From: Clostridium transplantifaecale
GTDB taxonomy: Bacteria; Bacillota; Clostridia; Lachnospirales; Lachnospiraceae
Length of the DNA stretch: 64,000 bases
Direction: 5' to 3'
Assembly: GCF_900626075.1 (NCBI RefSeq)
Contig: NZ_UYZY01000008.1
Span: 1-64,000 of the forward strand
The notes beneath the pieces were generated by a model, which was not told where the DNA came from, ran no database searches, and saw only the letters and a program-made list of their open reading frames with translations. Shown piece after piece: positions 62,232-64,000 of this stretch (positions are counted from its first letter, which is position 1; every line of letters begins with the position of its first letter). The translations under genes and the position numbers were made by a program.

Positions 62232-62924
62232 TTAAACGCTGCTGCAAAGATACCGCTTCGTATAAGGACAGGCGGCTATGCAGATGCCGCATAAAGTCAG
62301 TTCCTTTCCCAGTCTTTCTTTCACCATCCCGCGTCCTTTACTCCTGCAAGCCTCGATATCCACAAATTCATCGCGATCCAGCCCTCTGTTCCACAGTTTT
62401 CCGCTGACAGCACCCGCAGGACAGGCATTTGTGCACACCATGCAGCCTCCGCACTGCGATTCCCTGATAGCTTTTCCCGTTTTAAGGGGAGCATCCGTGA
62501 CGACCGACGTAATCCTGACTGCAGAACCGTACTCCTTTGTTATCAGCAGTGCATTTTTCCCGATCCATCCGATTCCGGCACAGGTGGCAACCGTCTTATG
62601 CGGCAGCCAGGTGCGGTAATTCCCAAACTCCTTCACGGAATCCACGGTCTGGGCCAGCGCCTGATATCCCCTTTCCTGCAGATACTCCTTACAGGCAACA
62701 GCCAGTTCATCCAGCTTCGCATTCAATTCATAATATGTTTTTAAATATTTCTCATTCGGTCCGTCGCTTATCGACCGTACAATCTCCTTTGGTATCGTCA
62801 CGGCCATGGAAACGCCGGACGGCCATTCGCCGGACGTTGCCTCCGTCATATCTGCAAATCCGACAAGTGCGGCTCCTTTTTGCCGCAGCATTTCTTCCAG
62901 TTCCCGTTCCATCTCACCGTTCAT
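62232..62924 (-). CDS. Epoxyqueuosine-reductase-like double [4Fe-4S] protein
   Basis: 230 residues, shorter than QueG (about 300-380). KTVATCAGIGWIGKNALLIT is the QueG-type motif; then CGGCMVCTNACPAGAV and LCGICIAACPYTKRY give eight Cys for two [4Fe-4S] clusters. The HEAT-repeat tail of QueG is missing. Could be an Fe-S reductase of unknown target. Its neighbour is a LysR gene on the same strand. Confidence 0.85.
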   Translation of the reverse strand: MNGEMERELEEMLRQKGAALVGFADMTEATSGEWPSGVSMAVTIPKEIVRSISDGPNEKYLKTYYELNAKLDELAVACKEYLQERGYQALAQTVDSVKEFGNYRTWLPHKTVATCAGIGWIGKNALLITKEYGSAVRITSVVTDAPLKTGKAIRESQCGGCMVCTNACPAGAVSGKLWNRGLDRDEFVDIEACRSKGRGMVKERLGKELTLCGICIAACPYTKRYLCSSV

Positions 62925-62945
62925 TCTTCTCCCCCTCTCAGTGTC

Positions 62946-63875
62946 TTAAACCTTCAGCTCCGCATTTTCCTGGAACCCTTCAATTGTCCGCAGTTCCTCC
63001 AGGAGCAGTTGGAGAAACTCCTTTACCAGAGGCTCCTTCTGCCTGGCTTTCGGCACCATGTACCCCATTTCACCGCTCAGCCCATAGGCAGGGCGGCTGA
63101 CCAGGCCGTATTCTTCAAGCTCCGCCGGATCGATAGGCGTTCCGGCCAGAAAACCTACGCCCTGGGAGGCCAGTTTCATCCTGAGTTCCCTGGATTCCAC
63201 CCGGATTACGCGGTCGGTTCCTATCGCAACGCGCATGGTCTCCGGGATAAAACTCTCGACCCTGATAGAATTTCTGTATCTGATGCATGTGTATTTTGAA
63301 AGTGTTTCCGGCGTCAGTTCCTCCTGATTCATCGGATGGTCCTTTGACGCCGTTATCACGAACGGCTGTCTGCCAAGATAGGTGTAGAGCACATCCTTTT
63401 GGCGCATCTGTCCCGACAGCGTCTCCACAGTGCCGATGGGGCAAAAAGCAATAGCCATATCGGCCTTTCCCTGATACAGGGAATCGACTGCCTCACCGAT
63501 TCCTTCGGCATACATGGAAAACTGTAATTTCTCCGACCGGCAGTATTTCCTGCAGAAGCGTGCAAAGGCTCTCTCGATTCTCAGGCTGCTTGGCGCAATA
63601 AGGCGGAAACGTCTGACGATCTCTTCCTGCGAAATCCTTCCGATCGCCTCCATCTGTTCCGCCACCACCGCCGCATGGCGCAGCATCTGCCTGCCCCTGT
63701 CCGTCACCGAAATTCCCCTGTTTGTCCGTTCGAATATCTGAAATCCCACCTCGTTTTCCACGGTCATAATTGAATTGCTCACCGTAGGCTGGGACAGGTA
63801 CAGTTCCCTGGCCGCCCTGGAAATAGAGGCGGTCTCCGCCACCGTGAGAATAATTTTAAGCTGCTGAGTATTCAT
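62946..63875 (-). CDS. LysR family transcriptional regulator
   Basis: 309 residues from ATG 63875 (GGGAGG, 6 bases). HTH: QQLKIILTVAETASISRAARELYLSQPTVSNSIMTVENEVGFQIFERT. Effector domain from about 90. 21 bases before the Fe-S protein gene, so likely cotranscribed with it. Confidence 0.93.
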   Translation of the reverse strand: MNTQQLKIILTVAETASISRAARELYLSQPTVSNSIMTVENEVGFQIFERTNRGISVTDRGRQMLRHAAVVAEQMEAIGRISQEEIVRRFRLIAPSSLRIERAFARFCRKYCRSEKLQFSMYAEGIGEAVDSLYQGKADMAIAFCPIGTVETLSGQMRQKDVLYTYLGRQPFVITASKDHPMNQEELTPETLSKYTCIRYRNSIRVESFIPETMRVAIGTDRVIRVESRELRMKLASQGVGFLAGTPIDPAELEEYGLVSRPAYGLSGEMGYMVPKARQKEPLVKEFLQLLLEELRTIEGFQENAELKV

Positions 63876-64000
63876 AAACTTCCTCCCAAACCCGTAAAAT
63901 ACAGACTGCATTTTCCGGACAGTTCTGCAATTCATTTCCCCTATAGGGGTATCAGATAGTCGTATTTCCCAAACTTTTCCCCAAATGTTATAGTGATTTT

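Overview
The window reads as chromosomal DNA of an anaerobic, spore-former-type Firmicute, most likely a gut or environmental Lachnospiraceae/Clostridium relative. This is inferred from near-universal AGGAGG-type ribosome binding sites, moderate G+C, clostridial families (DUF4489, CD3324, DUF1848, ECF vitamin/nucleoside transporters, multiple MATE pumps, LacI-PfkB fusion, UbiD/UbiX/LpdD) and dense intrinsic terminators. I saw no rRNA, tRNA, CRISPR array or intact insertion sequence.

Layout. (1) 385-9075, minus strand: a nine-gene catabolic operon: crotonase, TRAP transporter DctP/Q/M, aconitase-type dehydratase large and small subunits, an isocitrate-lyase-superfamily C-C lyase, a D-2-hydroxyacid dehydrogenase and glycerate kinase. 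It is preceded by an exact -24/-12 sigma-54 promoter (9183-9197) and the gene of a PrpR-type sigma-54 activator (9488-11395). (2) 11952-13646: prfH-rtcB, a ribosome/RNA repair pair. (3) 14054-17267: a zinc-ribbon membrane protein, then a plus-strand trio of two Cys-rich DUF4489-type proteins and a DUF6232-like membrane protein. (4) 17436-24904: cytidylate kinase-like protein and three MATE exporters, two with clear TetR or MerR control; an ECF sigma gene that seems to have lost region 4 lies between. (5) 25133-30263: peptide/N-acyl-amino-acid operon (M29-like peptidase, amidohydrolase, LysR, AbgT). (6) 30577-37253: small housekeeping/accessory genes including PhzF, GNAT, a GMP synthase paralogue without a working glutaminase, an Xre regulator overlapping peptide deformylase, DUF1848, a metallophosphoesterase and a PEBP protein. 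(7) 37462-41512: AraC-regulated sugar isomerase/xylulokinase operon. (8) 41663-46477: UbiD-UbiX-LpdD decarboxylase operon divergent from LysR and an Old Yellow Enzyme. (9) 46582-47806: two unassigned genes. (10) 48253-55397: nucleoside uptake and salvage operon (LacI-PfkB fusion, ribokinase, nucleoside hydrolase, ECF S, T and two ATPases). (11) 55970-58680: membrane-anchored zinc-ribbon/leucine-rich-repeat protein and partner. (12) 58681-60255: AT-rich accessory patch with CD3324 and DUF1062 genes and a 13-codon leader. (13) 60400-63875: full-length GMP synthase, QueG-like ferredoxin protein and LysR.

The most interesting points are the sigma-54 operon of unknown substrate, two genes whose only well-placed start codon is ATT, the sigma factor chimera, the degenerate second GMP synthase, and several promoter-operator architectures that can be read directly.
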